Source: an uncultured Eubacterium sp. (lineage in GTDB: Bacteria > Bacillota > Clostridia > Oscillospirales > Acutalibacteraceae). Taken from it: a stretch of 64,000 bases of DNA. Numbering within the stretch: the stretch's first letter is position 1; each line of letters starts with the position of its first letter. Made by a program: the position numbers and the translations under genes. Where the stretch lies: assembly GCA_944380545.1 (NCBI GenBank), contig CALWHV010000003.1, positions 30,974 through 94,973 on the forward strand. Direction: 5' to 3'. The notes under the pieces were generated by a model. That model saw only the letters and a list, made by a program, of their open reading frames with translations. It did not search any database and had not been told where the DNA came from. Shown here one piece after another: positions 1-8,903 of the stretch.

Positions 1-752
1 TGATAGCTTCCGTTCTTGCAAGGGGCAAAACCGTTATCATAAACGCTGCAAGAGAGCCGGAGATAAGCGATCTTGCAACTTTTCTGAACTCCTGCGGCGC
101 AAGGATATTCGGAGCGGGGGAGAGCACGGTCGAGATAGAGGGCGTCGATGAGCTTTACCCGAACGCCCACACCGTTATACCCGACAGGATCGTTGCCGCA
201 ACATATATGTGCGCGGCGTCCGTCGCGGCGGATGAGCTGATAATAGACGATATACGACCGGCGCATCTTTCTCCCGTAATACCGGTCTTTGCCGAGATGG
301 GCTGCCGTATTTATCTTTCAGGCAGCAGCCTAAAGCTCGTATCTCCGTCGAGGCTCAAAAGGGTCAAAAGCATAAAGACCCTGCCTTATCCCGGCTTTCC
401 AACCGATTGCCAAAGCATCGTTATGGCGTGCCTTTCGCTTGCGCGCGGCACCTCAACCGTGATTGAATCGGTCTTTGATTCACGATATAAGCACATAAGC
501 GAGCTTCGCCGCTTCGGCGCGGATATAACTGTCAACGACCGCGTCGCCGTCGTAAGCGGAGTAAAGGAGCTGTACGGCGCAAATGTGTATTCAACGGATC
601 TGCGCGGCGGCGCTGCGCTCGTAACGGCTGCGCTTGCCGCAAAGGGCGTTTCAACCGTCGGCGGGCTTGAGCATATAGACAGGGGTTATGAAGCCCTTGA
701 GAATAATCTGAAAAAAATAGGAGCGTCAATAGAGCGTAAAAATTATGAGTGA
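1..752 (+). CDS. murA: UDP-N-acetylglucosamine 1-carboxyvinyltransferase, 3' part
   Basis: Partial gene entering from the left edge; the reading frame is open from base 3 to the stop at 750-752. MurA transfers enolpyruvate from PEP to UDP-GlcNAc, the first committed cytosolic step of peptidoglycan synthesis. The visible part (about 250 residues) is the C-terminal half of the EPSP-synthase-like fold. It shows the family motif AAREPEISDLA, then PDRIVAATYM, and near the end TDLRGGAALVTAAL, which matches the conserved DLR(A/G) substrate-binding segment. The catalytic cysteine region lies outside the window. The last codons overlap the start of ftsQ by 8 bases, so the two are translationally coupled. 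The family assignment is secure; MurA1 versus MurA2 cannot be decided. Confidence 0.95.
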   Translation, partial: IASVLARGKTVIINAAREPEISDLATFLNSCGARIFGAGESTVEIEGVDELYPNAHTVIPDRIVAATYMCAASVAADELIIDDIRPAHLSPVIPVFAEMGCRIYLSGSSLKLVSPSRLKRVKSIKTLPYPGFPTDCQSIVMACLSLARGTSTVIESVFDSRYKHISELRRFGADITVNDRVAVVSGVKELYGANVYSTDLRGGAALVTAALAAKGVSTVGGLEHIDRGYEALENNLKKIGASIERKNYE

Positions 753-1647
753 TAAGAATAATAAAAGGAAGCAGCGCGCTGTTTCCGAAAAAAGCAGAAG
801 CTCGCAGGCACGGCTCGACGACCTTGAGCCTCCAAAGATATACAGGCAGGATCAGGTTTCAAGCCGTCAAACAAAAACGCAAACAAGGAGGCGGCAAAAT
901 AAAAAACGCCGCCTAAAAAACAGCGTGCGCAGGGCGCTGATAATCGCCGCCTTTGCAGTCGCCCTTGCAGCGGCGGGCACGGCGGTATGTATCACTGCGT
1001 TTTGCAAGGTGGAAACGGTCACGGCGGCCGGAAGCGAGATGTATTCACAGCAGCAGATAGTAGACGCCTCCGGCATAAGCAGCGCAGTGAATCTCGTGCT
1101 GCTCGATAAGGAGGAGACGGCTGCAAAAATAGAGCGCAGCCTTCCTTATATAGGCAGCGTTGATATAAAAAAGGTTTTCCCAAACACCGTAGAGATAACC
1201 GCACAGGATACAAGAGCAGCCTATTCGGTAGAGAATACGGACGGCACATATACTCTTCTTGCCCCCGATTTCAAGGTGCTTGAGGGCGCGTCGGCGCAGA
1301 ATCCGGCAGATACCGTAATAATTTCCAACGCTCAGATCAAGAGCGCCCAAAACGGCTTGCAGGCGGAATTTGCTGATAAGGCGCAGCAGGAAAGGCTTTC
1401 CGCCATCGCAAAGGCTATCGAAAACGCTAATATGACTCAGGCAACGGAGCTTTACTCCAAATCCGTCAATGAAAACTATGTCGTCTATATGGGCAGAATA
1501 ACCTTTAAGCTCGGCACGGTAGATAATATAGATGAAAAAATACTTCGCGGCCTCGCGTCCTGCGAAAGGATAGACGAGAGCGGCTCGAATATAAGCGGAA
1601 CGCTTGATCTGACTGTTGACAAGCAATCTTACTTTACAGCCGAATAA
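745..1647 (+). CDS. ftsQ: Cell division protein FtsQ/DivIB
   Basis: A bitopic divisome protein of 300 residues that bridges cytoplasmic and extracellular parts of the septal machinery. A very basic cytoplasmic tail (residues 1-62, rich in K, R and Q) is followed by one membrane segment at about 64-86. Then comes a POTRA domain (about 88-158, starting FCKVETV, with IGSVDIKKVFPNTVEI) and a beta domain. This order is diagnostic for FtsQ/DivIB. The ATG overlaps the murA stop. It sits between murA and ftsZ, as in division clusters of Firmicutes. No ftsA is found between it and ftsZ. Sequence conservation in this family is low, so the call rests on architecture plus context. Confidence 0.88.
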   Translation: MSDKNNKRKQRAVSEKSRSSQARLDDLEPPKIYRQDQVSSRQTKTQTRRRQNKKRRLKNSVRRALIIAAFAVALAAAGTAVCITAFCKVETVTAAGSEMYSQQQIVDASGISSAVNLVLLDKEETAAKIERSLPYIGSVDIKKVFPNTVEITAQDTRAAYSVENTDGTYTLLAPDFKVLEGASAQNPADTVIISNAQIKSAQNGLQAEFADKAQQERLSAIAKAIENANMTQATELYSKSVNENYVVYMGRITFKLGTVDNIDEKILRGLASCERIDESGSNISGTLDLTVDKQSYFTAE

Positions 1648-1791
1648 GATTACAAAATGTGTAAAGCAAAACACTTTACAAATGTTAACAATTTTCCTGC
1701 TTCGTTTCTGAAATTAGATATATTGCACAAAGAATAAATGTGCTTCATTATAAACTTTGAAAAAAATTTCTTTCAAATGTTAAAAAAAGTA

Positions 1792-1820
1792 TTGCAAAAT
1801 GATTACAACATTGTTACAAT
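1792..1820 (+). promoter_or_regulatory. Sigma-A type promoter of ftsZ
   Basis: TTGCAA at 1792-1797 and TACAAT at 1815-1820 are separated by exactly 17 bases in an AT-rich 227-base gap after ftsQ. The ftsZ ribosome site AAGGAG is at 1859-1864. This gives ftsZ its own transcription start in addition to read-through from murA-ftsQ. Confidence 0.75.
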
Positions 1821-1874
1821 AGGTAAGTACAGACCGTTAAAAGTCTAACTAAATACATAAGGAGTAAATAAAAG

Positions 1875-2969
1875 ATGGGAAGATACGAAATTGATACCGA
1901 AGATACAAAGGTAGTTTCAATTAAAGTAGTCGGCGTCGGCGGCGGCGGCGGAAACGCCGTAAACCGTATGGTGCATTGCAATATTCAGGATGTGGAGTTC
2001 ATCGCTGTAAACAGCGATAAGCCGGCCCTCGGCAAATCGCAGGCTTCGCAGAAGATACTTATCGGCGAAAAGGCTACTAAGGGCCGCGGCGCAGGCGCAA
2101 AGCCCGAGGTTGGCAAGAAGGCTGCCGATGAAAGCAGAGAGGCTATAACAGACGCGCTCACCGGTGCAGAGATGGTGTTCATCACCGCCGGTATGGGCGG
2201 CGGAACGGGCACCGGCGCTGCTCCCGTAGTGGCTCAGGTTGCCAAGGATCTCGGCATACTCACCGTCGGCGTTGTTACAACTCCGTTTGCTTTTGAGGGC
2301 AAAAGGCGTATGGACCAGGCTCAGGTCGGCATAGACGAGCTTGCCCAGTATGTTGATTCCATTATGGTTATCCCCAACGAGAATCTTAAGTTCGTAACCG
2401 ATGAAAAGATAACTCTTCTCAATGCGTTTGAGATTGCAAACGATGTTCTTCGCCAGGCTGTTCAGTCCATTTCCGATCTTGTTAACGCAACCGGTCTTGT
2501 AAACTGCGACTTTGCCGATGTAACGGAGATTATGAAGGACGCAGGCTATGCTCATATGGGCGTAGGCAGGGCAAAGGGCAAGGAAAAGGCGGAAACGGCT
2601 GCAAAGGCGGCTATCTCCAGCCCGTTGCTCAACACCTCTATCGAAGGAGCCCGCGGCGTGCTTCTCAACATCACGGCCTCCTCGGATATCGGCCTTGAAG
2701 AGATCGACATCGCCTCCACCATCGTTAAGGATGCAGTTAATCCTGATTGTGAGATTATCTGGGGCGCTAATGTTGACGAGTCGCTTGAGGATGAGATGAT
2801 AATCACCGTTGTCGCCACAAGATTCGGCGAAAAAGGGCCTCATAATCAGATAAAGTCCACAACCGCCAACAAAGAGGTAGCTCCTCCCGAACCACAGCCG
2901 GTATCTTCATTTAATTCAAATGATTCGGATACCTTTGACAGTATCGTAAGCCTTTTCAATAAGAAATAA
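1875..2969 (+). CDS. ftsZ: Cell division GTPase FtsZ
   Basis: Tubulin-like GTPase of 364 residues that assembles the cytokinetic Z ring. The N-terminal glycine-rich loop VVGVGGGGGNAVNRM is at about 18-32. The tubulin signature GGGTGTG is at 108-114. The T7 synergy loop NCDFADVTEIMKDAG lies near 210-224. The C-terminal domain is complete, followed by a proline- and serine-rich linker and a short tail ending FDSIVSLFNKK that occupies the place of the conserved C-terminal peptide. The start is set by AAGGAG ten bases upstream. Length is normal for Clostridia. A strong terminator follows immediately, so ftsZ ends the transcription unit. Confidence 0.98.
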   Translation: MGRYEIDTEDTKVVSIKVVGVGGGGGNAVNRMVHCNIQDVEFIAVNSDKPALGKSQASQKILIGEKATKGRGAGAKPEVGKKAADESREAITDALTGAEMVFITAGMGGGTGTGAAPVVAQVAKDLGILTVGVVTTPFAFEGKRRMDQAQVGIDELAQYVDSIMVIPNENLKFVTDEKITLLNAFEIANDVLRQAVQSISDLVNATGLVNCDFADVTEIMKDAGYAHMGVGRAKGKEKAETAAKAAISSPLLNTSIEGARGVLLNITASSDIGLEEIDIASTIVKDAVNPDCEIIWGANVDESLEDEMIITVVATRFGEKGPHNQIKSTTANKEVAPPEPQPVSSFNSNDSDTFDSIVSLFNKK

Positions 2970-2976
2970 TGATGTT

Positions 2977-3006
2977 TAAAAGCCGTCCTTTAAGGGCGGC
3001 TTTTTT
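2977..3006 (+). terminator. Rho-independent terminator of ftsZ
   Basis: GC-rich hairpin with arms AGCCGTCC and GGGCGGCT around a short TTTA-type loop, followed by a run of T. It starts eight bases after the ftsZ stop codon. Confidence 0.9.
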
Positions 3007-3210
3007 GCATATTCAAAATGTTAAATTCTTGTCAAATCGAATATCGTCTCAAAAAATGTTCAAAACTATGTTCAACATATCAAATATAAAGCTTTTTTAC
3101 TTTACATTATTAATTGTTCATAAGAAATATCAGCAGGTTTTCAACATTATCAACAGGGTTTTGAACATGCGTATCAACAATTTTTCGTTGTAAAGATTCT
3201 TCGCTTTACA
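3007..3210. other. AT-rich intergenic region with TTATCAACA-type 9-mers
   Basis: No gene is supported here. The stretch is strongly AT-rich and lies between two convergent terminators. It contains two abutting 9-mers, TTTTCAACA (3138-3146) and TTATCAACA (3147-3155), and GTATCAACA at 3171-3179. The middle one differs from the DnaA box TTATCCACA at a single base. A 74-codon open frame here begins by reading through the ftsZ terminator and is not convincing. Confidence 0.4.
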
Positions 3211-3254
3211 AAAACAGCCCCGCGAATATACATCGCTGTATATTCACGGGGCTG
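3204..3254 (-). terminator. Terminator of the GH38 gene
   Basis: Long hairpin with 18-base arms 3215-3232 and 3237-3254 (AGCCCCG...CGGGGCT, loop TCGC, one mismatch). On the minus strand it is followed by TTTTTGT, so it terminates the mannosidase operon. Confidence 0.88.
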
Positions 3255-3276
3255 GAATATTATGTATATTTTTCCG

Positions 3277-6200
3277 TTACCACTCCGATTTTGTGTAGGA
3301 GCGGATTATGTTTGTAATGATGTTGTCTCGCTTGAAGCCCTTGCCCTTGCCGCCGTTTTTCTGATCCTGTATCTTTCCGGCGCGAATCGTCACAAAATCA
3401 GCGCGGTCGATAACCTTGTCTATCGGCGGAATATTGCCGAAATCGTAATCCCTGTCGGGCGATTTGTCAAGAATTTCCGTCGAAAGCTGCGTTCTGCTGA
3501 ATTTCTTTACCGCTGTCATCGCAAGGATGATTATTCTGTTGTCCTCCGGCAGGGTGAGCTGCCTTGCGTTTCTTATGTCAAGCGAATAAATGCAGAAGAG
3601 AGCCTTGCCGTTTGCAATGTCGCCCTCCGGGTGATGTGTGTGCGTGAACACAAGCCCAGGCAGCGCGTTCTTGATCTCTGCCGTCTGTCCCAGTCCGGCA
3701 ATATCCCATCTGCCGAGCGGCTCGGTCATAGAGCAAATTGTAAACTCTCTGTCGCGCCCGTCTGCGCTGAAAACTACCTTCCTGTCGCCGAGAGTGCTCG
3801 CGGCAAGAATATACAGCCTTGTGCAGCCCTTGGGCAGATCAATCGTCTGACCGCGCGCAACAAGCACATCCCTGTCGGCGTTCGTATCGGGCATCCTGAA
3901 AGTCACGCCCGCCGCCTTTAATGAAACGGGGCACAGTTCGGCGGGCAGGGAACAGCCGCCGCCCTGAAGTATCACATTTCGCTTTTCCTCATTCGGCGTA
4001 AAGCCCTTGGCGTTGAATTCAAGCTCCAGCTTTTTAAAGCTCTCACGCGCTTTCTTTTCCGCCGGCTCAAGCGTGACCCTGAAGGTCTTTACTTCAAACG
4101 GCTTCAAAGAAAATGTCAGCGTTTTTTCGCGGAATTCCGCGCCGTGAACTACATCTTCGCTTGCAAGCGCTTCGGCAGCTGTAATGATCTTTTTGCAGAA
4201 TTTCAGCTTGAGGCGCTTTCTCTCTTTTCCGCTGCCCTCATTTACGCGTATAACAAGGCCGCATCCGTCCTCCGCAAGCTTTACGGCGCGAACTATACAG
4301 TTCTTGTCGCTCACGCTCATAAACGAAAAATCATCGCCCAGCTCGCCCTCGCGCCTTGCGCTCGTCTGAAACGCCGTCATGGGCTTAAGAAAGTACTCCG
4401 CCTCAAGCTGAGTACCGTTTTCATATCCGCCCTCGTGCGAGAATATGCCGAAGCTGAAGGCGTTTCTGCCAAGGTCCTGAAGATCCTGGCGCGCGTCTTT
4501 CGTAAACGCGCCGGCAGGAGTGTGCAGGCAGGTTAGGCGAAGCGTGTTTGACGCTGGCTTGTCCCAGCCGTATTTGCAGTCGGAAAAAACAGAAACGCCG
4601 TATCTGCCGTTTCCGGCGGTAATGTCCGCCCATTTCTGCGCCGGCACTTCATAGAGCTTTTCGCTGTTGTTTTCCCTCGTTATAACGCCGAGGCCAAGGT
4701 CATAGGCGGAGTATCTGTTATAGCAGCTCAGCGGGAAAACCGCCTTGAGCATCGTCCTGCGCGTTCTCCAGTCGATCTCGTTTTCAACTCTTACGCTTTT
4801 TCCGCCGCTTTCAAGATAAACGGTCTGAACGGCGGTTGAATGGTCAAGCTCGCGCGTTATTTTTATAGCAGCGCGCGCCGGTCCGCTCTCCGCTGTTTCA
4901 AACTGCGGCGTGTTGGCGTAAAATTCCGGCTCTCGGTCAATATCCTTCTTTCTGATTTCCCACGAGGGGTAGCTCAGCGCGCCCGTGTCCTTCAAGCCCG
5001 CAAGCTTAACGGGAGCGTCAAGAAGCTTTATCATCTGCTCCTTGTCTATTATCTGCGCAATATCGCCGTTTTTGTTAAAAATAACCTGGTATTTTGCGTT
5101 TTCGATAACATGCTCGCTCACTTTAAGGTCGGTCTTAAGAGCGCACGCGCTGTTTGCCGGCACAATATCATAAACCTTGAGCCCGCAGCCGCCAACCTCG
5201 GCGATAAACACGATGTCGAATTCCTTGCCCGATTTTCTGATTATCTGGCAGGGCGTTTCATTGCCGTTTTTGTCAAGCGCCTTAACAAAAGTGCAGTTGT
5301 GCGTCATCCTTATGTGCGCGCTTACCGCCGCACGCCTTTTGTGAGCGCAGGGATTGCTTACTATAACGGCACATTCGCTCACCCAGCTTGTGTCAAGCTC
5401 GTTTGCAAGCGCTCCTGCGGCAGCCTCGTATTCGCCTTTGAATATGCCGAGCGCCGTGAAGTAGTCGCTCTGGCTGTCGCGCACCGCGTTCATTGTGCCG
5501 GTGCCGGTTATGTCGTCGTGGAACTGATGCTGTATAACGAGCCGCCAAGCGTCTCTGAGCCTTTCGGCGGGGTAGGGGAACACGCCGGCGCTGTCTGCTG
5601 CGCAGCAAAGGCGCTCCGCCTCGTCGGCAAGTATCTCGTTTTGAGCGTTGAGCCTTTTGTTCATCGCGCGCGAGGTGTATGCGCCCGCACCGTGAGAGGT
5701 CATAAGAAGCTCGCCCTCGTAAACCGGCAGCTTTTCCTTTTCGCTCTGCGGCAGGGAATCAAGCTCGTTAAAGAATTCGTCCGTTGATGCGGAGATTACC
5801 TGAGTGTCGGAGCTGTCGTTCTTCTCAATGCTCTCCTCAAGCGACTTCACGCTTTCCTCATCCGGCGAGCCGCCCCAGTCGCCCGTGCCGTAAAGGTGCA
5901 TCGTCTGCGGCAGGTCGCCCTCAAACGCGCCGCGGGCAAGCTTGTTGATAACGGAGAGATCGCCTCTGATGTCGCCGTCGAATTTGTATCTGTAAGAGCG
6001 CACATCGGGGCAGGCGAAAACCTCGCTGCCGTCTGCGCCTCTCCATATCCCCGTGTCAAACGGTATGCCCGTGGAGCTGCCCCAGCTGAGCTTCTGCGTA
6101 GAAAAGCCCTTGAGCCCCGCGTGCTTGATAACTCTGGGCAGAGCCGCGCCGAAGCCGAAGCAGTCAGGCAGGAATATATCGCAGCTCGTTTTGCCGAATT

Positions 6201-6543
6201 TTTCTTTAAAATATCCGTTGCCCAGCAGTATGTTTCTGAACAATGCTTCCGGAGAGGGGATATTGACATCTCCGTTTTCGTATTCGGAGCCGGAAACGCA
6301 CCATCTGCCTTTTTTTACAAGCTCCTTTATGTATTCAAACTGCTGCGGGTAGTATTCCTCTATAAGCCTGTATCTGAAAGCGCCCTCGAAATTGAATCTG
6401 TAATGGGGATATTTTTCTATCAGTTTAAAATTTTTTTCAAGCGTGTCCGGCAAAAACTCGTCGATGGTTTTGCCCAGCTCCCAGCGCCACACCGTGTCAA
6501 GATGCGCCGTTGCGGCGGCAAACACCTTTTTCTGCTTTTTCAT
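3277..6543 (-). CDS. Glycoside hydrolase family 38 alpha-mannosidase-like protein (long form)
   Basis: A 1088-residue protein with the GH38 catalytic domain. GH38 enzymes are zinc-dependent retaining alpha-mannosidases. The N terminus carries AHLDTVWRWE (residues 13-22, zinc-binding His and Asp). The nucleophile motif FLPDCFGFG has Asp near 127, and a zinc/active-site QFHDD motif lies near 347. Middle and C-terminal beta-sandwich domains of the mannosidase fold follow, with an extra C-terminal beta-rich part of about 250 residues that makes it longer than the usual 850-1050. No signal peptide is seen, so it probably acts in the cytosol on imported oligosaccharides. The start has AAGGTAA upstream. 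It shares its promoter with the small gene 9 bases upstream. The exact linkage hydrolysed is unknown. Confidence 0.85.
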   Translation of the reverse strand: MKKQKKVFAAATAHLDTVWRWELGKTIDEFLPDTLEKNFKLIEKYPHYRFNFEGAFRYRLIEEYYPQQFEYIKELVKKGRWCVSGSEYENGDVNIPSPEALFRNILLGNGYFKEKFGKTSCDIFLPDCFGFGAALPRVIKHAGLKGFSTQKLSWGSSTGIPFDTGIWRGADGSEVFACPDVRSYRYKFDGDIRGDLSVINKLARGAFEGDLPQTMHLYGTGDWGGSPDEESVKSLEESIEKNDSSDTQVISASTDEFFNELDSLPQSEKEKLPVYEGELLMTSHGAGAYTSRAMNKRLNAQNEILADEAERLCCAADSAGVFPYPAERLRDAWRLVIQHQFHDDITGTGTMNAVRDSQSDYFTALGIFKGEYEAAAGALANELDTSWVSECAVIVSNPCAHKRRAAVSAHIRMTHNCTFVKALDKNGNETPCQIIRKSGKEFDIVFIAEVGGCGLKVYDIVPANSACALKTDLKVSEHVIENAKYQVIFNKNGDIAQIIDKEQMIKLLDAPVKLAGLKDTGALSYPSWEIRKKDIDREPEFYANTPQFETAESGPARAAIKITRELDHSTAVQTVYLESGGKSVRVENEIDWRTRRTMLKAVFPLSCYNRYSAYDLGLGVITRENNSEKLYEVPAQKWADITAGNGRYGVSVFSDCKYGWDKPASNTLRLTCLHTPAGAFTKDARQDLQDLGRNAFSFGIFSHEGGYENGTQLEAEYFLKPMTAFQTSARREGELGDDFSFMSVSDKNCIVRAVKLAEDGCGLVIRVNEGSGKERKRLKLKFCKKIITAAEALASEDVVHGAEFREKTLTFSLKPFEVKTFRVTLEPAEKKARESFKKLELEFNAKGFTPNEEKRNVILQGGGCSLPAELCPVSLKAAGVTFRMPDTNADRDVLVARGQTIDLPKGCTRLYILAASTLGDRKVVFSADGRDREFTICSMTEPLGRWDIAGLGQTAEIKNALPGLVFTHTHHPEGDIANGKALFCIYSLDIRNARQLTLPEDNRIIILAMTAVKKFSRTQLSTEILDKSPDRDYDFGNIPPIDKVIDRADFVTIRAGKIQDQKNGGKGKGFKRDNIITNIIRSYTKSEW

Positions 6544-6552
6544 AAAATTACC

Positions 6553-6771
6553 TTATTTCTCTATTATTTCATAGGTGAATTCATATTGCTTTTGAAGCTC
6601 CTTCACCTTTTCCTCGTTGTCCTCTATAAAGGTCGGCGTGTAGATGGATTTTCCGTCCGCGGAATAATCCTTCACTATTTTGTTTAGCGCCTCCCACGCC
6701 TCGTCGGCCTTGTCGTAGCCGTCCTCGAATTTGATAAGAAATTCTCTGTGCTTCGGAAGCCTTACCTTCAT
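6553..6771 (-). CDS. Small conserved-looking hypothetical protein
   Basis: A 72-residue, charged, soluble protein (MKVRLPKHREFLIKFEDGYD at the start). No domain is recognised. It has a near-perfect ribosome site (AGGAGG, seven bases before ATG) and lies 9 bases upstream of the GH38 gene. A consensus promoter precedes it, so it is very probably translated as the first gene of a two-gene operon. Its predicted helical, Glu/Lys/Tyr-rich sequence gives no functional hint. It could be a small regulatory or chaperone-like partner, but that would be guesswork. Confidence 0.7.
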   Translation of the reverse strand: MKVRLPKHREFLIKFEDGYDKADEAWEALNKIVKDYSADGKSIYTPTFIEDNEEKVKELQKQYEFTYEIIEK

Positions 6772-6809
6772 TTTTAACTCCTCCTGTGTTTTTATATTTT
6801 CACAGATAC

Positions 6810-6838
6810 ATTATATATGTATTCGCCGCTTTTATCAA
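6810..6838 (-). promoter_or_regulatory. Promoter of the GH38 operon with overlapping palindrome
   Basis: On the minus strand, TTGATA (6833-6838) and TATAAT (6810-6815) are 17 bases apart. A palindrome ATACAT-TATAT-ATGTAT (6806-6822) overlaps the -10 box and would be a natural repressor site. Confidence 0.7.
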
Positions 6839-6857
6839 GCAAATTATGCCGCCCGTC

Positions 6858-6883
6858 AAAAAAAGCGCCCCAAAAAGGGGCGC
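6858..6883 (-). terminator. Terminator of the MdoB/LtaS-type gene
   Basis: GCGCCCC (6865-6871) pairs with GGGGCGC (6877-6883) around AAAAA. On the minus strand a run of seven T follows the hairpin. Confidence 0.88.
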
Positions 6884-6901
6884 GCTTCGTTTTAGCTGCG
6901 G

Positions 6902-8809
6902 TCATTGCTGCTCGGCGGCTGTCTGCTCGGCGGGCTTTTTCAGTATGTTTTCGTTCATAAATTCGCTCTTCTTTTCAAGCTCGTTGTCCGAATATTCATA
7001 GCCGAATTCCTCAAACACCGTCTTTCTTGCGGAAAACAGGTCGGTTCCGATGCCGAGCCTGCTTTCGGGAATGGTTACGCCGATGCTTGAAAGAATGGTG
7101 GGGAACATATCAAAATTGCAGTATTGCCTGTTTACGAATCTGTCGGCGGGCGCGCCTGCAACGCTCGGCGCGGCGTTGAGTATCAGGTTAAACTGCGTTC
7201 TGTGGTAATTCGGGTCAAAATTCTCAAAGAAATCCGTATCCATACTCAGATGGTCGCCTATAATGATGATGGTCGTATTCTCGTAAAACGGCTGCTGCTT
7301 TATCCAGTCAACAAATTTAACTATCTCGCTCGTGCTGTATGCTATGGCGTTTGCATAATGGTCGCTGTACGGGGTGGGCGCCTTTTCGCTCAGATAGCCG
7401 TGCGGCCTGTGCGTGTCAGCCGTCTCCATCGTAAAGTTAAAGGGCTTTCCGGTGTTGTAAAGCCTTGTTATCTCATCCTTTGCAAATTCGTAAAGCTTGT
7501 CGTCCTCAAAGCCCCACCAAACCTTGTAGTCTTCGGGTATCAGCTTGTTTCGCTTTGCATAGCCGTAATCAAACAGCGTTGCGTTTCCGTGCGTGCCGAA
7601 CAGGTATGTAAGCCCGCCGAAGTTTGCGTCCGCGCCGAACATAACGGTCTGCTCGTAGCCCTGGTCCTCAAGTATGTCAAACAGCGTGTACGCGCCCGGC
7701 AGGAAATTATCCTCGGAGCCGTAGGCATTCTGCTCCGCCGGCACCTTCATCGGCAGCCCCGTCATCATATTCACCATCGCCGCAACGGACCATTGCGTGC
7801 CGACCGCCTGCTGAGGTCCGCCGAATCTGTTTTCCGTGTCCGAAAATATAACGCCCTCTTTTGAGAGCTCGGTCAGTTCCGGCATAAGGTTCTGCTCCAT
7901 ATACCCGCCGAGCTCCTCGGAGAGATAGCTGTTTTCAAGCGATTCGGCATAGATATGTATCAGATTGCGCTTTTGCTGCGGGAAAACAAGCCCCGCCTCG
8001 CGCGGGTCAACATAATTGTCCTCAATAAAGCTCGATTCCGCAATATAGGCGTTGTAAAGCTGCTTTAAGTCAAATTCAACGCAGCCGTATGCAACTCCGC
8101 CGGCAAGCATCGCAACGCTCAGTAGAAGGCTTATTACCCTTTTTGCAAGGTCGCCGAAAACGGTAACGCTCTTTTCGCCGCCTCTTGTTATAACGGTCGC
8201 GTCGGAATAGCTCTCAGCCTGCGCCGAGATGCCTTTGCGGCTGTAAACTATGCTGAAGTCGGAATAAACGAATATGCTGAAAACCGCCGTGCAAAGCATC
8301 GTCTGGAAAACGGGTCGCTCAAAAACATCAAGATAAACGCCGCTGTCCGCACCCTCGGTGGGGGAGAAAAGATTTATGATAAGCTGGTCTGCCGTTACAT
8401 CGCCAAAGGAATCCTTGCCCCATATCGTGCCGAAAAACGCCGCGCAGCCGAGCATAAACAGAAAGCAGGAAAGAAGCTTTATAAATCTTGTGCCGTGCGT
8501 CTTTTTGTTGTGCGCGTCGCCGAAGGCAAGATGCCTGTTCAAAAATGCAAACAAAAGCATCCAGATTATCCCAACGCCCAGCGCAACGATAAAGAATTTA
8601 ACGAAATTCTCCGTGCCGTAGGCGGAGGTGTCAAGAAAATGGTCGTATTTAAGTATGTACCTGAAAACTGCGGCTGTTATCAGGTCAACAACAAAAATGT
8701 TCCTGACCGCGCTGTGAAGCGCCGCGCCGAAGGTCCGCTTCCGGCAGAAAAACAGTATCTCAAAAAATGTTGTTATAAGCGCTGCAACCGCGCCGAGCAG
8801 CAAAAACAT
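6902..8809 (-). CDS. LTA synthase / MdoB-family phosphoglycerol transferase
   Basis: Membrane-anchored alkaline-phosphatase-superfamily enzyme of 635 residues. Relatives transfer glycerol phosphate from phosphatidylglycerol onto lipoteichoic acid or membrane glycans outside the cell. About five hydrophobic segments fill the first 250 residues. The extracellular sulfatase-like domain follows, with the metal and nucleophile motifs IYAESLENSY, VGTQWSVAAMV (Thr nucleophile) and IIGDHLSMD. GTQWSVAAM resembles E. coli MdoB more than B. subtilis LtaS. The ATG at 8809 was chosen because GAGGAG lies just upstream and because the promoter sits inside the 23-codon extension that a more upstream start would need. 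It is monocistronic. Confidence 0.85.
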   Translation of the reverse strand: MFLLLGAVAALITTFFEILFFCRKRTFGAALHSAVRNIFVVDLITAAVFRYILKYDHFLDTSAYGTENFVKFFIVALGVGIIWMLLFAFLNRHLAFGDAHNKKTHGTRFIKLLSCFLFMLGCAAFFGTIWGKDSFGDVTADQLIINLFSPTEGADSGVYLDVFERPVFQTMLCTAVFSIFVYSDFSIVYSRKGISAQAESYSDATVITRGGEKSVTVFGDLAKRVISLLLSVAMLAGGVAYGCVEFDLKQLYNAYIAESSFIEDNYVDPREAGLVFPQQKRNLIHIYAESLENSYLSEELGGYMEQNLMPELTELSKEGVIFSDTENRFGGPQQAVGTQWSVAAMVNMMTGLPMKVPAEQNAYGSEDNFLPGAYTLFDILEDQGYEQTVMFGADANFGGLTYLFGTHGNATLFDYGYAKRNKLIPEDYKVWWGFEDDKLYEFAKDEITRLYNTGKPFNFTMETADTHRPHGYLSEKAPTPYSDHYANAIAYSTSEIVKFVDWIKQQPFYENTTIIIIGDHLSMDTDFFENFDPNYHRTQFNLILNAAPSVAGAPADRFVNRQYCNFDMFPTILSSIGVTIPESRLGIGTDLFSARKTVFEEFGYEYSDNELEKKSEFMNENILKKPAEQTAAEQQ

Positions 8810-8849
8810 AATATTATCTCCTCTTCGTTTTGCTATTGTGTCCGCCTGC

Positions 8850-8878
8850 ATTGTATCATAAAAGCTCTTTCTTTGCAA
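8850..8878 (-). promoter_or_regulatory. Promoter of the MdoB/LtaS-type gene
   Basis: On the minus strand, TTGCAA (8873-8878) and TACAAT (8850-8855) are 17 bases apart, about 40 bases before the start codon. The -35 box lies inside the terminator hairpin of the upstream transporter. Confidence 0.75.
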
Positions 8879-8903
8879 CTTTTGCCGTAAAGAAAGAGCT
8901 TTT
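8860..8903 (-). terminator. Hairpin terminator after the broken GPH transporter
   Basis: Perfect 14-base arms AAAGCTCTTTCTTT (8861-8874) and AAAGAAAGAGCTTT (8889-8902) with a 14-base loop. The U-rich end on the minus strand is inside the stem (GAGCTTTT), so termination strength is uncertain. Confidence 0.65.

Noticed and set aside
2969..3193. 74-codon ORF downstream of ftsZ
   Set aside because: It starts on the ftsZ stop, runs straight through the ftsZ terminator, has no ribosome site and codes a low-complexity AT-driven peptide.
4840..5787. 315-codon plus-strand ORF opposite the long GH38 gene
   Set aside because: Antisense shadow created by the codon bias of the mannosidase gene.
8810..8878. 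23-codon N-terminal extension of the MdoB/LtaS-type protein
   Set aside because: It overlaps a consensus promoter, while GAGGAG stands just before the downstream ATG at 8809.
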